From: Streptomyces shenzhenensis
GTDB taxonomy: Bacteria > Actinomycetota > Actinomycetes > Streptomycetales > Streptomycetaceae
Assembly: GCF_021462265.1 (NCBI RefSeq)
Contig: NZ_JAJONF010000038.1
Coordinates: 21,762-85,761, forward strand
DNA length: 64,000 nucleotides
Direction of reading: 5' to 3'
Under the pieces are notes generated by a model, which saw only the letters and a list, made by a program, of their open reading frames with translations, was not told where the DNA came from and searched no databases. A program made the translations under genes and the position numbers. The first letter of the stretch is position 1; each line of letters begins with the position of its first letter. Below are positions 25,308 through 33,416 of this stretch, one piece after another.

Positions 25308-26864
25308 TCAGGAGTGCTTGAGGTACTCGGCCAGCTTGCCGATGAGGCGGGCCGCGTCGTCCAGACCGCGGGCCGTGTCGCCGAGGTCCCCGGCGAGCAG
25401 TTTTGCCGGGGCCTGCGCCCCTTCCGGCTCCTCCTGTCCGCCGGGGACGGTCGTACCCCGGTATCCGACCGGCGCGCCCCCGCGCGGTGCGCGGTAGCCG
25501 GTGAAGTCGGCGGCGCGCGCCGGTCCGGCGGCCGGGGCCGCGCAGGCGAGGAACTGGACCCGGCAGAGCTGGATCTGGTCGGAGCCCTGGTTCTCGGTGA
25601 TGCTCAGGCGGTAGCGGGCGTAGGGCGCGGGGGAGGCGACGGAGTACTCCTTCGTCTCGTGGCGCTGCCGAAAGCGTTCGCCGGTGCGGGAGTCGACGGT
25701 CGTCCAGTGGCCGCCGTCGTGTGAGCCCTGCAGCAACCAGTCCTCCGGATCCCGGTCGGGCGCGTCGTTCGCCGAGGTCAGCCGGTAACCGGCGACGGCG
25801 ACGGGGTGGTCGAAGGTGAACTCCAGCTCGGCGGTGTCGTCGTTCGCCAGCCACTTGCTGCGGGACTTGCCGAGCAGGTTCTCCGCGACCTCGCCCGCCA
25901 TCTCGAACTCGTCGCTCGCCTCGACCCCGGTCACCGCGCGGGTGATGTCGCGCAGTTCCCCCGCGGTCTCCTGCACGGCCGGCGTGCCGCCGGGGCTCAG
26001 CACGACCGAGGCGGTGGTGCCTCGCCGGTCGGTCCATGTCACCCGCTCCACGGGCGCCCCGCCGTCGTCCAGCAGCAGCCGCAGCTCGCCGGAGGGGGTC
26101 CAGGCGCCGTCGATCCCGTCCTCGGTGGAGAACCGGTGCAGGGGCGCTCCCGCTGTGCCCTCGGGGTAGGCCCAGCGGTCGGCGAGCATGCCGCGGTACT
26201 CGGTGACCGCGCCGTCGGCGGTCCTGCGGTGGCCCAGGAAACCGGACAGGTCCGCGCGCAGCCCGATCGCCGCCTCCGCCCCGTCCGTCCCGCGCCAGGA
26301 GAGGTGGGCGGGCAGGGCCCGCTCGCCGCCGTCGATGTGGAAGAGCAGCCGGGGAGCGGTCTGCCAGCCGGTGGAGCCGGCGGCGCGCACCTCGGTGCCG
26401 AAGGCGACGACGGACCGCTTGGCCGACCGGGCCGCCATGGCGCGCTCCGAGCGGTCCCGGTCGTGCGCCGGGGCCACGGTGACGGCCCGGAGCCGCAGCA
26501 GTCCTTCCGCGCCCTCCGGGTTGCGGACCTCCAGCAGGTTGTCGCCCGTGCGGAGGAGTTCCCCCGGCACACCGACCACGGTGACCTGCGGGTCGCTGTG
26601 CGCCCCGGCCCCCGGTGTCGCCAACTGCTCCGCGAGGGACTTGCCGTTGAGCAGGACGTCCATCGGGGCGCTCGCACCGAGCACGGTCACCGCCACGACG
26701 GCCTCGGCGATCTCCTCCCGCTCGTCCACCGTGAAGTCCAGCCTGATGTGCCCGCCGGCACCGAGCGCGAGGTGCGAAGGGGCGATGCCGCAACGGTGGT
26801 GGGCGACCACGGCGTTCGACAGCTGGGCCGGGTCGGTGGAGAAGTCGGCGAATACGGGTTCCAT
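25308..26864 (-). CDS. Discoidin (F5/8 type C)-like domain protein
   Basis: A 518-residue protein, start at ATG 26864 preceded by AGGGAC; no signal peptide. The N-terminal ~130 residues form a jelly-roll-like part (HLALGAGGHIRLDFTVDERE, LLRTGDNLLEVRNP). A second module (about 185-270) follows. Then a galactose-binding/discoidin-like domain from about residue 335 (ELEFTFDHPVAVAGYRLTSA, DWLLQGSHDGGHWTTVDSR, YARYRLSITENQG). A helical tail (GLDDAARLIGKLAEYLK) ends it. Such domains bind glycans, but lack of a secretion signal is odd. Function unknown. Confidence 0.8.
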   Translation of the reverse strand: MEPVFADFSTDPAQLSNAVVAHHRCGIAPSHLALGAGGHIRLDFTVDEREEIAEAVVAVTVLGASAPMDVLLNGKSLAEQLATPGAGAHSDPQVTVVGVPGELLRTGDNLLEVRNPEGAEGLLRLRAVTVAPAHDRDRSERAMAARSAKRSVVAFGTEVRAAGSTGWQTAPRLLFHIDGGERALPAHLSWRGTDGAEAAIGLRADLSGFLGHRRTADGAVTEYRGMLADRWAYPEGTAGAPLHRFSTEDGIDGAWTPSGELRLLLDDGGAPVERVTWTDRRGTTASVVLSPGGTPAVQETAGELRDITRAVTGVEASDEFEMAGEVAENLLGKSRSKWLANDDTAELEFTFDHPVAVAGYRLTSANDAPDRDPEDWLLQGSHDGGHWTTVDSRTGERFRQRHETKEYSVASPAPYARYRLSITENQGSDQIQLCRVQFLACAAPAAGPARAADFTGYRAPRGGAPVGYRGTTVPGGQEEPEGAQAPAKLLAGDLGDTARGLDDAARLIGKLAEYLKHS

Positions 26865-27170
26865 GCGTGTCCCTACGTCGTTCGGGGCATGCCGGTCCTG
26901 CCGGCAGCGACATGTGCGGCCTGACGGCCGCCGACACCGCAGAACATAGTGGGGGTCACTGACAACAGGCCCTGGAGCCAACACACTTGGGGATCCGTGC
27001 CGCCGCGCCGCGCCGCCCGGACCGGACGGCGGTGCGCTGCCGATCCCTGTCCGGCTCGCGGCGGTGTCCTGATCGTGATTCAACCTTGTACAACTCATTG
27101 AGCTGACCATGAGTCTCCTGTGGCGCGCGGATCACGGAATCCGCGCTCCCGTTGTGCACAGGGGGACGAA
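26865..27170. other. Divergent promoter region, no gene seen
   Basis: A 306-bp gap between divergent genes. The stretch at about 27075-27110 is AT-rich for this genome (CAACCTTGTACAACTCATTG) and probably carries the promoter of the three-gene membrane operon. No repeat or RNA motif recognised. Confidence 0.4.
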
Positions 27171-28025
27171 ATGGACGCATCAGAAACACCACCGGAACCC
27201 CGGCCGGACACTCCGCCGGGGACCCTGCCGGACACTCCGCCGGGGACACCGCGGGAAACCCAGCCGGAAACCCAGCCGGAAACGCTTCCGCAAGCCGTGC
27301 CCGAAGACGGGCGGAAGAGGCGCCGTACCGCCGCGCTGATCGCCGGTGCCGCCGTGCTCGGCGTCGTGGCCGGTACCTGTGCCGGTTATCTCGTCCAGGC
27401 CGATCGCGAGCCCACCGCGCTGCCGTCGCTCTCCCAGCCGTCGCTCGCCCAGGCGAAGGGTGCCGGTCCGGAGCCGCTGTCGGCCGCCCAGGACCGGAAG
27501 GTCAAGGTCGACGGCGATCTGCGCAAGCTGTTGCTGAAGAAGCCGCGCGGGGCGCGCAAGGGGCTGGTCCAGGCGGGCGAGAACGGGTGGATGGACCTCG
27601 CCGAGTACGCGGACACGTTCAAGTACCCGGCGGGTGCCTTCCGGAGCCTGACCGAGGAAGACGAGTTCCGCCGCGCGGCCGTCACCGACTGGCGTGAGGG
27701 CAGCACGTACAGCGTGCAGATCCAGCTGATCCAGTTCCGCCAGGAGGAGAAGGGCACGGAGGCCGCCGACGCGGCGAGCGACGGCTACTACTACGCCCAG
27801 CCGTCCGACGACTTCGACACCCGGAGCTGGCCGATACCCGGCACCGGCGACGGCATGGCGTACGTCCACCCCAAGCCCGACACCTCCTACGGCGTGAGCC
27901 TGTACACGGCGGAGGCGCACGCGTGGCGCGGGGACATCGAGATGCAGGTCTGGATCTACGACACGAAGCCGATCCCGAAGGCGAAGGTGCTGGACCTGGC
28001 GAAGCGGCAGATGGAGCAGCTGTGA
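27171..28025 (+). CDS. Single-pass membrane protein, first of a paralogous trio
   Basis: A 284-residue protein. ATG 27171 follows AGGGGGACGAA. Residues 1-45 hold Pro/Thr/Glu repeats (PDTPPGT, PETQPET), then a basic stop and a membrane helix (TAALIAGAAVLGVVAGTCAGYLV). The outer domain starts LRKLLLKKPRGARKGL and contains W..GSTYSVQIQLIQF. It shows distant likeness to the third gene of the operon (R.L.L..P.GA, GW, V.L.QF). Coupled by a 4-bp overlap to the next gene. Function unknown; the trio looks like a cell-surface complex. Confidence 0.8.
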   Translation: MDASETPPEPRPDTPPGTLPDTPPGTPRETQPETQPETLPQAVPEDGRKRRRTAALIAGAAVLGVVAGTCAGYLVQADREPTALPSLSQPSLAQAKGAGPEPLSAAQDRKVKVDGDLRKLLLKKPRGARKGLVQAGENGWMDLAEYADTFKYPAGAFRSLTEEDEFRRAAVTDWREGSTYSVQIQLIQFRQEEKGTEAADAASDGYYYAQPSDDFDTRSWPIPGTGDGMAYVHPKPDTSYGVSLYTAEAHAWRGDIEMQVWIYDTKPIPKAKVLDLAKRQMEQL

Positions 28026-29110
28026 GCGAGAACCCGCAAACCACCGAGAACCCCGAGCCGGCCCCCGCCGAGCCGCCGGCCGCTGAGCCGGCCTCCGCTG
28101 CACCGACGGTCGTGGAGTCGGCGCCTGTCGAGCCGGCGTCTGCTGAGCCGGTCGCTGTTGAGCCGGCCTCCGTGGAGTCGACGCCCGTCGAGTCGGCGCC
28201 TGCCGAGCCGGTGGCTGTTGAGCCGACCTCCGCTGCATCGACGCCTGTCGAGTCGGCCCCTGCTGAGCCGGTGGCTGTTGAGCCGACCCCCGCCGCCCCG
28301 GCAGCCGTCGACCCCGCCGCCCCGGCAGCCGGTGCCCCCGACCCCGCGGTACCCGTCGACCCCGCCCCGAAGCGCCCCCGCGACCCCCGCCGTGTCGTCG
28401 CCCTCGTCGCCTCCGGCGTGCTGGCCGTGGCCGTGCTCGCCGCCGGTGCCGTCACCGTCGTCACCGTGCACAACGCCGACCGTGACCCCGGCGCCCCCGT
28501 CTGGCGCCTTCCGAAGGCCGGCAAGGAGACGAAGGCGGCCGCGGCCACCGGGCTCCAGGGGATGCTGCTGCCCTACAAGGCCGACACGTACGGGCGGGGC
28601 CCGGACATGGCCGAGTTCGGGTCGGACGCCGCGCTGACCGGTGCGCAGGCGACCCTGCTGCGCAAGGAGTCGATCAAGAACCTGCCGCGTTCGCAGCGGC
28701 GGGAGCTGGAGCGGCGGATCGACCGCGACCCGGTCAAGGGCATGGCGATGCGCAGCTACGTGAGCACGGACACGGCACTCGGCGCCCCGTACACGATGGA
28801 GATCGTGCTGGCGCGGATGGGCAACCAGCGGACCGTCCGCTCCATGGCGGGCGCCCAGAAGGAGCTCTTCGACGTGCTGAAGGTGTTCCGCAAGGGCCCG
28901 GAGATCGAGGGCTACAAGAACTCGACCGCGTGCTTCCTGACACCGGCCGACAAGGACGTGAAGCTCGACACGATGTTCTGCTCCGGGTACGTCGGCGACA
29001 TCCTGGTCACCGCGACCGCCACCGCGGCCAAGCCGCTGGACAAGCAGAGCGCGGCGGACATGCTCCGCGCACAGCTCGACCGCATCAAGGAGCCGGGGGC
29101 GGCCGTATGA
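28022..29110 (+). CDS. Single-pass membrane protein with Glu/Pro/Val repeats
   Basis: A 362-residue protein starting at GTG 28022 inside the previous stop. Residues 1-115 are a repeat tail with AEPVAVEPTSAASTPVESAP-type units, then a membrane helix (VALVASGVLAVAVLAAGAVTVVTV). The outer domain (LQGMLLPYKADTYGRGPDMAEF ... FLTPADKDVKLDTMFCSGYV) includes two cysteines that could form a disulfide. The repeats are DNA-level too (CCTGCTGAGCCGGTGGCTGT recurring), so length may vary between strains. Middle gene of the trio. Confidence 0.8.
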   Translation: MSENPQTTENPEPAPAEPPAAEPASAAPTVVESAPVEPASAEPVAVEPASVESTPVESAPAEPVAVEPTSAASTPVESAPAEPVAVEPTPAAPAAVDPAAPAAGAPDPAVPVDPAPKRPRDPRRVVALVASGVLAVAVLAAGAVTVVTVHNADRDPGAPVWRLPKAGKETKAAAATGLQGMLLPYKADTYGRGPDMAEFGSDAALTGAQATLLRKESIKNLPRSQRRELERRIDRDPVKGMAMRSYVSTDTALGAPYTMEIVLARMGNQRTVRSMAGAQKELFDVLKVFRKGPEIEGYKNSTACFLTPADKDVKLDTMFCSGYVGDILVTATATAAKPLDKQSAADMLRAQLDRIKEPGAAV

Positions 29111-29985
29111 CCATGGAAGTGAACCAGCAGCCGGAGCCCGTCGTGGCCGCCGAGGCAGCCCCCGAGGCAGCCCCCGAGGCCCCCGAGGCCGGCTTCGAGT
29201 CCGCTCAGAAGGGCCGCAAGGACCGGCGGCTGCTGCGGGCCGCGCTCCGCTGGGGCTGCGCGGTGGCCGTCTTCGCCGTCGTCGGCTGCGGGACGGCGTA
29301 CGGCATCACCCGCCTCGACCGCACCGACGTCCCCGGTCTCGCCACCCACTCCGACGGCCGCTGGGCGTACCCCGTGCTCGTGAAGCCCCCGCTGCCCTCC
29401 GGCAGCCCCGGCCCGAACGACGACGCCCGCAACCCGGCCGGCGCCCACTACGCCGACCTGCGTGAACTCGTGCTGCCCGCGCCGAAGGGCGCCACCGCCG
29501 ACGCGTCGCTCAAGGGGACGGACGGCTGGCTGCCGACGAAGACGTTCCTCAAGGAGTTCCCGCTCGCGTCGGACCGTGAGGACGTGGCCCAGCGGCTCAC
29601 CGACAACGGCCTGCGGCACATCACGGCCCGCGGCTGGACCACCGCCGACGGCACGCACACCCGCGTCTACCTGCTGCAGTTCGACACCGGGGCGGTCGCG
29701 GACCACGTGCTCGGCGACGAGCTCACGGTGAACGCCGCGCCGATCCACCGGGTCCGCGGCGGCGACGCGTACGAGATGGACGACTCCCTCCCGAAGGCGG
29801 CCCGGGTGCCGGACGTGGACACGGTCCCGGTCCGCGAGACCAGGCCGTACGGGGCCGAACAGGTCCGCGCGGCCTACCTCGCCTCCGGGGACACCGTCGC
29901 CGTGATCATCCAGTCGAGGAAGGGCGGCGCGCTCGCCGTCCCCTTCGACCAGACGGTGACACTGCAGGGCGAGCTGATGAGCTGA
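29107..29985 (+). CDS. Single-pass membrane protein, third of the trio
   Basis: A 292-residue protein, ATG overlapping the previous stop (ATGA). Short Glu/Ala/Pro tail (EAAPEAAPEAPEA), basic stretch (KGRKDRRLLRAALR), membrane helix (AVAVFAVVGCGTAYGI), then an outer domain (YADLRELVLPAPKGA, GWLPTKTFLKEFPLA, RVYLLQFDTGAVADH). The order repeat tail, helix, outer domain is shared with the two upstream genes. Function unknown. Confidence 0.8.
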   Translation: MTMEVNQQPEPVVAAEAAPEAAPEAPEAGFESAQKGRKDRRLLRAALRWGCAVAVFAVVGCGTAYGITRLDRTDVPGLATHSDGRWAYPVLVKPPLPSGSPGPNDDARNPAGAHYADLRELVLPAPKGATADASLKGTDGWLPTKTFLKEFPLASDREDVAQRLTDNGLRHITARGWTTADGTHTRVYLLQFDTGAVADHVLGDELTVNAAPIHRVRGGDAYEMDDSLPKAARVPDVDTVPVRETRPYGAEQVRAAYLASGDTVAVIIQSRKGGALAVPFDQTVTLQGELMS

Positions 29986-30083
29986 CCCCGTGCGGGCGTA
30001 CCTCGCCAAGAGGGCCGGGTCCGGGCCGCGTAAGCTGGGGCCCGGCTCTTGTACGTCCGCCCGTCCTCGCTCAAGGAGCACCC

Positions 30084-30182
30084 GTGGAAGCCTTCTACGA
30101 AACCCTGCTGGTCCTGGTCTGCGTCGGCGTCATCGCCTTCGCCTGGCTGACCGTGAAGAAGCTGTACCAGGGCCAGCGCTGA
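30084..30182 (+). CDS. 32-residue membrane microprotein
   Basis: GTG start with AAGGAG seven bases upstream. Sequence: MEAFYETLLVLVCVGVIAF, then AWLTVKKLYQGQR. One helix with a basic end. It is too short for ordinary gene callers. It lies 29 bp before the nitrobindin-like gene and may share its transcript. Function unknown; such proteins often modulate membrane complexes. Confidence 0.65.
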   Translation: MEAFYETLLVLVCVGVIAFAWLTVKKLYQGQR

Positions 30183-30211
30183 CCCCGGTCCGAGTCTAGG
30201 AACCACCACTC

Positions 30212-30787
30212 ATGATCGAGATTCCGTCCGACCTGCACAAGGACCTCGTCCCGCTCGCCTTCCTGCTCGGCAGCTGGGCCGGCGCGGGTGTCCACGACTT
30301 CCCGGGCTCGGAGAAGTGCAACTTCGGCCAGGAGGTCACCTTCAGCCACGACGGGCGGGACTTCCTGGAGTACCACTCCCAGACCTGGGTGCTGGACCAC
30401 GACGGGAACAAGGTCCGCGCGCTGGAGACCGAGCACGGCTTCTGGCGCATCGAGGCAAGCCGCAAGGTCGAGGTCACGATGGTCCGCGACGACGGCGTGA
30501 TCGAGATCTGGTACGGCGAGATGGCCGACAAGAAGCCCCAGATCGACCTGGTCACCGACGCCGTGGCCCGTACGGCCGCCTCCGCTCCCTACAGCGGCGG
30601 CAAGCGCCTGTACGGCTACGTCAAGAGCGACCTCATGTGGGTCGGCGAGAAGCAGACCCCCGAGGTCGAGCTGCGTCCCTACATGTCCGCGCACCTGAAG
30701 AAGGTCGTCACCCCGGAGGACGTCGAACGCTGGGCCAAGGCCCTCCCCGACGACCTGCCGGACGACGGGATCGCGTTCTTCAAGTAG
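30212..30787 (+). CDS. Nitrobindin-like heme-binding beta-barrel protein
   Basis: A 191-residue protein of the FABP/THAP4-like family. Starts with the family signature LGSWAGAGVHDFPG, then TFSHDGRDFLEYHSQTWVL, and ends with LRPYMSAHLKKV, whose histidine is the likely proximal heme ligand. Relatives bind heme and NO or peroxynitrite. In S. coelicolor I recall it next to nur; here a three-gene block separates them. Confidence 0.9.
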   Translation: MIEIPSDLHKDLVPLAFLLGSWAGAGVHDFPGSEKCNFGQEVTFSHDGRDFLEYHSQTWVLDHDGNKVRALETEHGFWRIEASRKVEVTMVRDDGVIEIWYGEMADKKPQIDLVTDAVARTAASAPYSGGKRLYGYVKSDLMWVGEKQTPEVELRPYMSAHLKKVVTPEDVERWAKALPDDLPDDGIAFFK

Positions 30788-30803
30788 TCCTCTGCTGCTT
30801 CCT

Positions 30804-30837
30804 CAAGGCCTCGCTGCGGATCGCCGCCGGGGCCTTG
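30804..30837 (+). terminator. Terminator of the nitrobindin-like gene
   Basis: CAAGGCC (30804-30810) pairs with GGCCTTG (30831-30837), followed by a short T-run. Stem interior is imperfect. Confidence 0.55.
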
Positions 30838-30881
30838 TTTCACGCCTCAGGGTTAACAGTTTTCGCGGCATGGCAATGCGC

Positions 30882-30910
30882 TTGATGCCGTCGGGTCGGA
30901 TGGCTACAGT
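30882..30910 (+). promoter_or_regulatory. Promoter of the HEPN-methylase-HsdS block
   Basis: TTGATG (30882-30887), 17-bp spacer, TACAGT (30905-30910): a good HrdB-type promoter, rare in this GC-rich window. It gives a leader of about 195 nt. Confidence 0.65.
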
Positions 30911-30953
30911 GATGGTGTCTTCGTGGAGGGGCGGCCGAGCCCCGTGAATGCGC

Positions 30954-30990
30954 GGAGCCCCGGTCGCAACATGCCTGCGACCGGGGCTCC
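30954..30990 (+). promoter_or_regulatory. Perfect 15-bp hairpin in the leader of the defence-like operon
   Basis: GGAGCCCCGGTCGCA pairs fully with TGCGACCGGGGCTCC across a 7-nt loop. It lies between the promoter and the first gene, so it may be an attenuator or a leaky terminator that keeps expression low. It is not a typical end-of-gene terminator because the upstream gene already has one. Confidence 0.7.
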
Positions 30991-31112
30991 GGAGGCTGTG
31001 CTCCGGGTGGCTTGCGATGCAGAGGCGAGCCCGGAACGTTCGCTTCGCAGATTACCACCGTGCGTGCACACGCGCACGGGGTGCGCACGCTGCCACCAGC
31101 AAGGGGGAAACC

Positions 31113-31772
31113 ATGTCCAGCCGCCTGCCCGAATGGATGGTGCGCGACCTGTCCCTGCCTCGGTTGAGGCGGTACATCCGAGCCGCGCACGGTGACGCCC
31201 GAGCCGCCGAACGGCTGTACTGGTGGAACATCGAGGTCTCGGCAGCACTGCTGGGCTCCCTCCACTGCCTGGAGCTGACCCTGCGAAACGCCCTGCACGA
31301 CGCGCTCGCGGGCCACCACGGAAGACGGGACTGGTGGGCCGCGGCGCCCCTGAACGAGCGCAGCCGGAGGCTGGTGGACGACGCGCGCCGCTCCTGCGAG
31401 CGCCGTCTGTCGCACGCCACGCCGGACGACATGGTGGCGGAGCTGTCCTTCGGCTTCTGGGTCTCCTTGCTCAGCCATGGCTACGACCGGCACTTCTGGG
31501 TGCCCGCCCTGCACTCGGCGTTCCCGCACTACCGAGGACGTCGCAACCACCTCTATCGCGATCTGACCTCGCTGGTCCTGCTGCGTAACCGCGTCATGCA
31601 CCACGAGCCGATCCATCATCGGCACCTCGCAGCCGACCATGACACCGTCTATCGCGTGCTCGGATATCTCAGCCCCGAGCTGGTCAAGGAGGCGCAGGCC
31701 ATGGACCGGTTCCAGGCCGTTCTGGCCGGCCGGGCGGACGTCCTGAGCGGCGTCAGAACGCCCCGGTTCTGA
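31113..31772 (+). CDS. Abi-like HEPN-domain protein, putative RNase
   Basis: A 219-residue protein, ATG after AAGGGGGAAACC. The Abi_2-type pattern is clear: YWWNIEVSAALLGSLHCLEL followed by TLRNALHDAL, then WVPALHSAF and LVLLRNRVMHHEPI. The last contains the HEPN R-x4-H motif (R158, H163). HEPN proteins with this motif are metal-independent RNases used in abortive infection and toxin-antitoxin systems. First gene of a three-gene block with the methylase and HsdS genes (12-bp gap), implying it is restrained or triggered by DNA modification. Confidence 0.87.
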   Translation: MSSRLPEWMVRDLSLPRLRRYIRAAHGDARAAERLYWWNIEVSAALLGSLHCLELTLRNALHDALAGHHGRRDWWAAAPLNERSRRLVDDARRSCERRLSHATPDDMVAELSFGFWVSLLSHGYDRHFWVPALHSAFPHYRGRRNHLYRDLTSLVLLRNRVMHHEPIHHRHLAADHDTVYRVLGYLSPELVKEAQAMDRFQAVLAGRADVLSGVRTPRF

Positions 31773-31784
31773 GAAGGAGACGAC

Positions 31785-33416
31785 GTGGACGATTTCGGCA
31801 TGGGTGCCGTCGGCGGGACGGGTGAGCTCGTTTCACGGCCGGACATCGCGCGCCTGGCGGGGGTGAAGCGACCTGCTGTCACGAACTGGGAGCGGCGGCA
31901 CGGGGACTATCCCGCCCCCGTGAACCCCGGCGCCGACATCGAGCGGTTCCGTGCCGACGAAGTGCTGGCCTGGCTCTCGGGGCGGGCCGTCCCGGCGAAC
32001 GCCCTGCGCCCGGACGAACCGACGGGCACGACGTATGGCGACCGGTTCCGCGCGGGGTTGTCGGGTGGTACGGCCGGTGGCCTGTTCCGCGCGGTGGAAC
32101 GGCTCGCGGGACCCGACGCGGACCGGCTGCGGGGCTCCATGCCTTTGGACCGTTATCTCTTCTGGCTGCTGTACTTCGTCTGCACCCAGATCGCGGAACC
32201 CGAGAACGGCCTGGGCAGGGCCGTGGACACCTTCGGCAAGACGGTGCGGGAGTTCGACCTTTCAGAGGGGACCGTTCCGCGCCGCCTGCTGGCCGAACTC
32301 GCCGACATGCTCGGTGGTACCGGTCCTGGGTCGCCGCAGGAGAGCCGGGCGGCCTTCGATCTTGTCCTGGTGCTCTGGCGCGCCGCGTACGCGCGCGAGG
32401 GCGGCGCGTTCTACACCCCGCCTTCCGTGAGCCGGGTCATGGCGCGCGCACTGGCCGCCGTCCGCCCCGGAGCGGTGCGCGTGCACGATCCGTACGGCCG
32501 TACCGGGGAACTGCTCGTGGCCTACCTGGAAGCGGTCGCCGAGCGGGGCGTCGGTACGCCGCCGCCGGTCAGCGGCAGGGCGCCCGACAGCCTGGAACGG
32601 CAGGTGGCGCAGTGGAATCTGCGTGTACACCACGGCCGTACTGGGTGCTTCGGCGAAGGTCCGTTCACGCCGGCGTTCGATCCTTCCGCCGACCCACCGG
32701 CCGCCTTCGACGTCCTGCTCACCAACCCGCCCTTCGGACGTCGGCTCGAGAACGTGGCTCCGCCGCCGTACTGGGTCTACGGCCCGTCCCACCGAACGGA
32801 GTTCGATTGGCTGCAGTACATCGTGTCGCGGCTCGCACCTGAGGGTCGGGCCGCTGTGCTGCTGCCGGCCGGAGCCTCTTTCAACGCCGGTGCCGCTGAG
32901 ACCGTGCGCGCGGGGCTGGTCGAGGCCGGGGTCGTGGAATGTGTGATCGCGCTGCCCGCCGGGCTCTTCACGCTCACCGCCGTCAAGACACAGATCTGGT
33001 TCCTGCGCGCGCCCGGCTCCGAGGCACAGGCGGATTCCGAGGTGCTGTTCCTGGCCGGTGAGCATCTCGGACGTCGACTGACCCGGACACAGTGGACCCT
33101 CACCGACGACGAGATCGCGAAACTCGTGGGGGAGTACGTGGCCTGGCACACGGCCCGTCGGGCCGGGCGTTCCTTCGAGGGCACCCCTGGCCTGAGCCGG
33201 GCCGTGCCGGTGCCGCACATCGTGGACGAGGACCACAGCCTGGACCCCGTGCGGTACGTCCGGACACCCGGACATGACGCGGACTCCGCCGCGGCCGGCC
33301 CGGCCGAGACCCGGGACCGGCTCGCGAGGCTGTCCGAGGAGATCGCAACCCTGCATCGGCGGGCGGAAACGGCCGACGGCGAGGTCACCCGTCGGCTCAG
33401 GAGGTACGGACTGTGA
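31785..33416 (+). CDS. N6-adenine DNA methylase (HsdM-like) with N-terminal HTH
   Basis: A 543-residue protein starting GTG after GAGAAGGAGACGAC. Residues 15-65 form a HTH (LVSRPDIARLAGVKRPAVTN, W.R) uncommon in normal HsdM. The type I methylase body has motif I VHDPYGRTGELLV (about 234-246) and catalytic motif IV TNPPFGRRL (about 314-322), then a LPAGLFTLTAVKTQIWFL segment. It would methylate adenine using S-adenosylmethionine, directed by HsdS. No HsdR is within the block. C-terminal helix (RLSEEIATLHRRAET) may bind HsdS. Confidence 0.9.
   Translation: MDDFGMGAVGGTGELVSRPDIARLAGVKRPAVTNWERRHGDYPAPVNPGADIERFRADEVLAWLSGRAVPANALRPDEPTGTTYGDRFRAGLSGGTAGGLFRAVERLAGPDADRLRGSMPLDRYLFWLLYFVCTQIAEPENGLGRAVDTFGKTVREFDLSEGTVPRRLLAELADMLGGTGPGSPQESRAAFDLVLVLWRAAYAREGGAFYTPPSVSRVMARALAAVRPGAVRVHDPYGRTGELLVAYLEAVAERGVGTPPPVSGRAPDSLERQVAQWNLRVHHGRTGCFGEGPFTPAFDPSADPPAAFDVLLTNPPFGRRLENVAPPPYWVYGPSHRTEFDWLQYIVSRLAPEGRAAVLLPAGASFNAGAAETVRAGLVEAGVVECVIALPAGLFTLTAVKTQIWFLRAPGSEAQADSEVLFLAGEHLGRRLTRTQWTLTDDEIAKLVGEYVAWHTARRAGRSFEGTPGLSRAVPVPHIVDEDHSLDPVRYVRTPGHDADSAAAGPAETRDRLARLSEEIATLHRRAETADGEVTRRLRRYGL

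Noticed and set aside
24859..26937. A 692-codon minus-strand frame overlapping the discoidin-like gene
   Set aside because: Arg/Gly-rich shadow of the true 25308-26864 frame and of the DUF397 remnant.
30971..31195. Short frame in the leader of the HEPN operon (from ATG 30971)
   Set aside because: Its ATG is in the hairpin loop with no ribosome site and the peptide has no recognisable pattern; the hairpin explains the sequence better.
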